From: Pseudomonadota bacterium
Lineage (GTDB): Bacteria; Pseudomonadota; Gammaproteobacteria; Pseudomonadales; Pseudohongiellaceae
Length of the DNA stretch: 64,000 bases
NCBI GenBank assembly: GCA_027621405.1
Contig: JAQCBT010000011.1
Span: 1 to 64,000, forward strand
Direction: 5' to 3'
In this document: positions 63,069 to 64,000 of the stretch, one piece after another
How positions within the stretch are numbered: position 1 is the stretch's first letter
Layout: the number at the start of each line of letters is the position of its first letter
Made by a program: the position numbers and the translations under genes
Notes under the pieces: generated by a model
What the model was told of the DNA's origin: nothing
Database searches by the model: none
Seen by the model: only the letters and a program-made list of their open reading frames with translations

Positions 63069-63914
63069 ATGCGATCTGATAATAGAATTGTAGTCCAAGC
63101 AAAAATGCCAGTAAATTCAAATAGATTCAATAAGTTTTTGGTGGTTTTGGGACTCTGGGCCGGAATTGGTCCCGGCGCTTTCGGGGCCATTCCACAACTC
63201 CCCAGCGAGCACTATGACTGGCTTGCGGACAGAATCTTCGCCAACGAGTGCAATCGCGACCTGCGCTGCCTCAGCCACTGGAATGCCGGTGAGGATTTTC
63301 CGTCACTGGGTATCGGCCATTTCATCTGGTACAGAGAGGACCAACAGGAGCTGTTTGAAGAGACTTTTCCCGCGCTCCTGCTGCATCTGCAACGCTCCGG
63401 GGTTGCACTCCCGGCATGGCTGAATCCACCTCTCGAGTCCAACAATCCCTGGGCCGATCGGGACAGTTTCATGGCAGCCCTGGATTCACAGCGACTGGTC
63501 GCGTTGCGCGCGTTGCTCGCTGATACCATGGGCCTGCAGGCCCACTTCATCGCCAGCAGACTGGACCTGACAATCGATGAAATCATCGGCAGTTTTCCCG
63601 CCTCGAGACAGGCCGAAGTGGAGCGGATTTTTTCCTCTCTTGCCACTCGGGAATCACCGCTCGGCCTCTATGCCCTCATCGATTATCTTCACTTCAAGGG
63701 CAGCGGCCTAAAAACCAGCGAAAGCTATGCCGGGCAAGGCTGGGGCTTGCGCCAGGTTATTGAACAGATGCACAGCGATGACACCAGCCTGCAGGCCTTC
63801 GTCACGGCTGCCACGGCAGTGTTGCAAAATCGGGTTGACAATGCTCCACCGGAGCGAAACGAAGGACGCTGGCTACAGGGTTGGGTCAATCGGCTGCACA
63901 CCTACCTGCCCTGA
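63069..63914 (+). CDS. Exported conserved hypothetical protein
   Basis: A 281-residue protein. The N-terminus carries a signal-like segment (KFLVVLGLWAGIGPGAFGAI), better placed from the ATG at 63105. The body is mostly helical with the conserved-looking block CNRDLRCLSHWNAGEDFPSL and GIGHFIWYREDQQELFEE, and a second block YALIDYLHFKGSGLKTSESY. These recall lysozyme-like or peptidoglycan-active proteins in having a Glu/Asp-rich WNxGExFPSLGIGHFIW motif, but I cannot prove activity. Two Cys residues near 62-67 could form a disulfide. It is the last gene in the window. Confidence 0.65.
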   Translation: MRSDNRIVVQAKMPVNSNRFNKFLVVLGLWAGIGPGAFGAIPQLPSEHYDWLADRIFANECNRDLRCLSHWNAGEDFPSLGIGHFIWYREDQQELFEETFPALLLHLQRSGVALPAWLNPPLESNNPWADRDSFMAALDSQRLVALRALLADTMGLQAHFIASRLDLTIDEIIGSFPASRQAEVERIFSSLATRESPLGLYALIDYLHFKGSGLKTSESYAGQGWGLRQVIEQMHSDDTSLQAFVTAATAVLQNRVDNAPPERNEGRWLQGWVNRLHTYLP

Positions 63915-64000
63915 TAAATTACTTGGCCAGCTGCACTGAAAATTTGCCCCGCGGCAGTAATGCCTTTACTCTTCAGCCCTCCATTGCCGGGTCCACTACC

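Overview
The window looks like a chromosomal segment of a Gram-negative gammaproteobacterium, probably marine and heterotrophic. The reasons are the tgt-yajC-secD-secF block, an MltD-type lytic transglycosylase, a RegB/RegA (PrrBA) redox two-component system, acyl-CoA synthetase and acyl-CoA dehydrogenase genes, an RND pump and a MoxR/DUF58/BatA/DUF4175 cluster. Taxonomy is inference only. I saw no rRNA, tRNA, CRISPR array, phage module or intact transposase; a perfect 40-bp palindrome at the left edge may be a REP-like element.

Layout. 0-7 kb: a small minus-strand operon (MBL hydrolase, hot-dog thioesterase, membrane protein), a secreted repeat protein behind a good sigma-54 promoter match, a TMTC-like membrane protein, a Tat-exported protein, a secreted double-VOC protein and a coiled-coil protein. 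7-12.5 kb: a two-gene signalling operon (HD-GYP response regulator, then a 1397-residue hybrid histidine kinase). 12.5-14.7 kb: an AT-richer, decayed stretch with a methyltransferase gene broken by one in-frame stop and two overlapping mini-ORFs. 14.7-21.7 kb: YbhB-like protein, acyl-CoA synthetase, a methyltransferase-like/GNAT protein divergent from regB-regA, and an SDR. 22-27.6 kb: an RND adaptor and pump followed by a CNNM/CorC-type protein.

28-44 kb is dominated by a tightly packed eight-gene minus-strand operon: DUF4175 giant, VWA membrane protein, caspase-like (C13-like) periplasmic protein lacking the nucleophile Cys, TPR-metallopeptidase, DUF4159, MoxR ATPase, DUF58, BatA-like VWA protein. 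Overlapping starts and stops imply translational coupling, and the mix of cytosolic ATPase, membrane VWA proteins and periplasmic peptidase-fold proteins suggests an envelope machine. It is the best candidate here for a poorly described system.

44-58 kb holds Nudix, SDR and GST genes, a putative tRNA-queuosine mannosyltransferase, mltD, secF-secD-yajC, tgt, prfC and an acyl-CoA dehydrogenase. The window therefore encodes both queuine insertion (Tgt) and a likely queuosine-glycosylating enzyme. 58-64 kb: hypothetical proteins around a 540-bp AT-rich gap with four DnaA-box-like sequences (a possible replication origin or DnaA-binding regulatory locus), a GAF-containing GspE/PilB-type ATPase without partner genes, and a conserved exported protein of unknown function.
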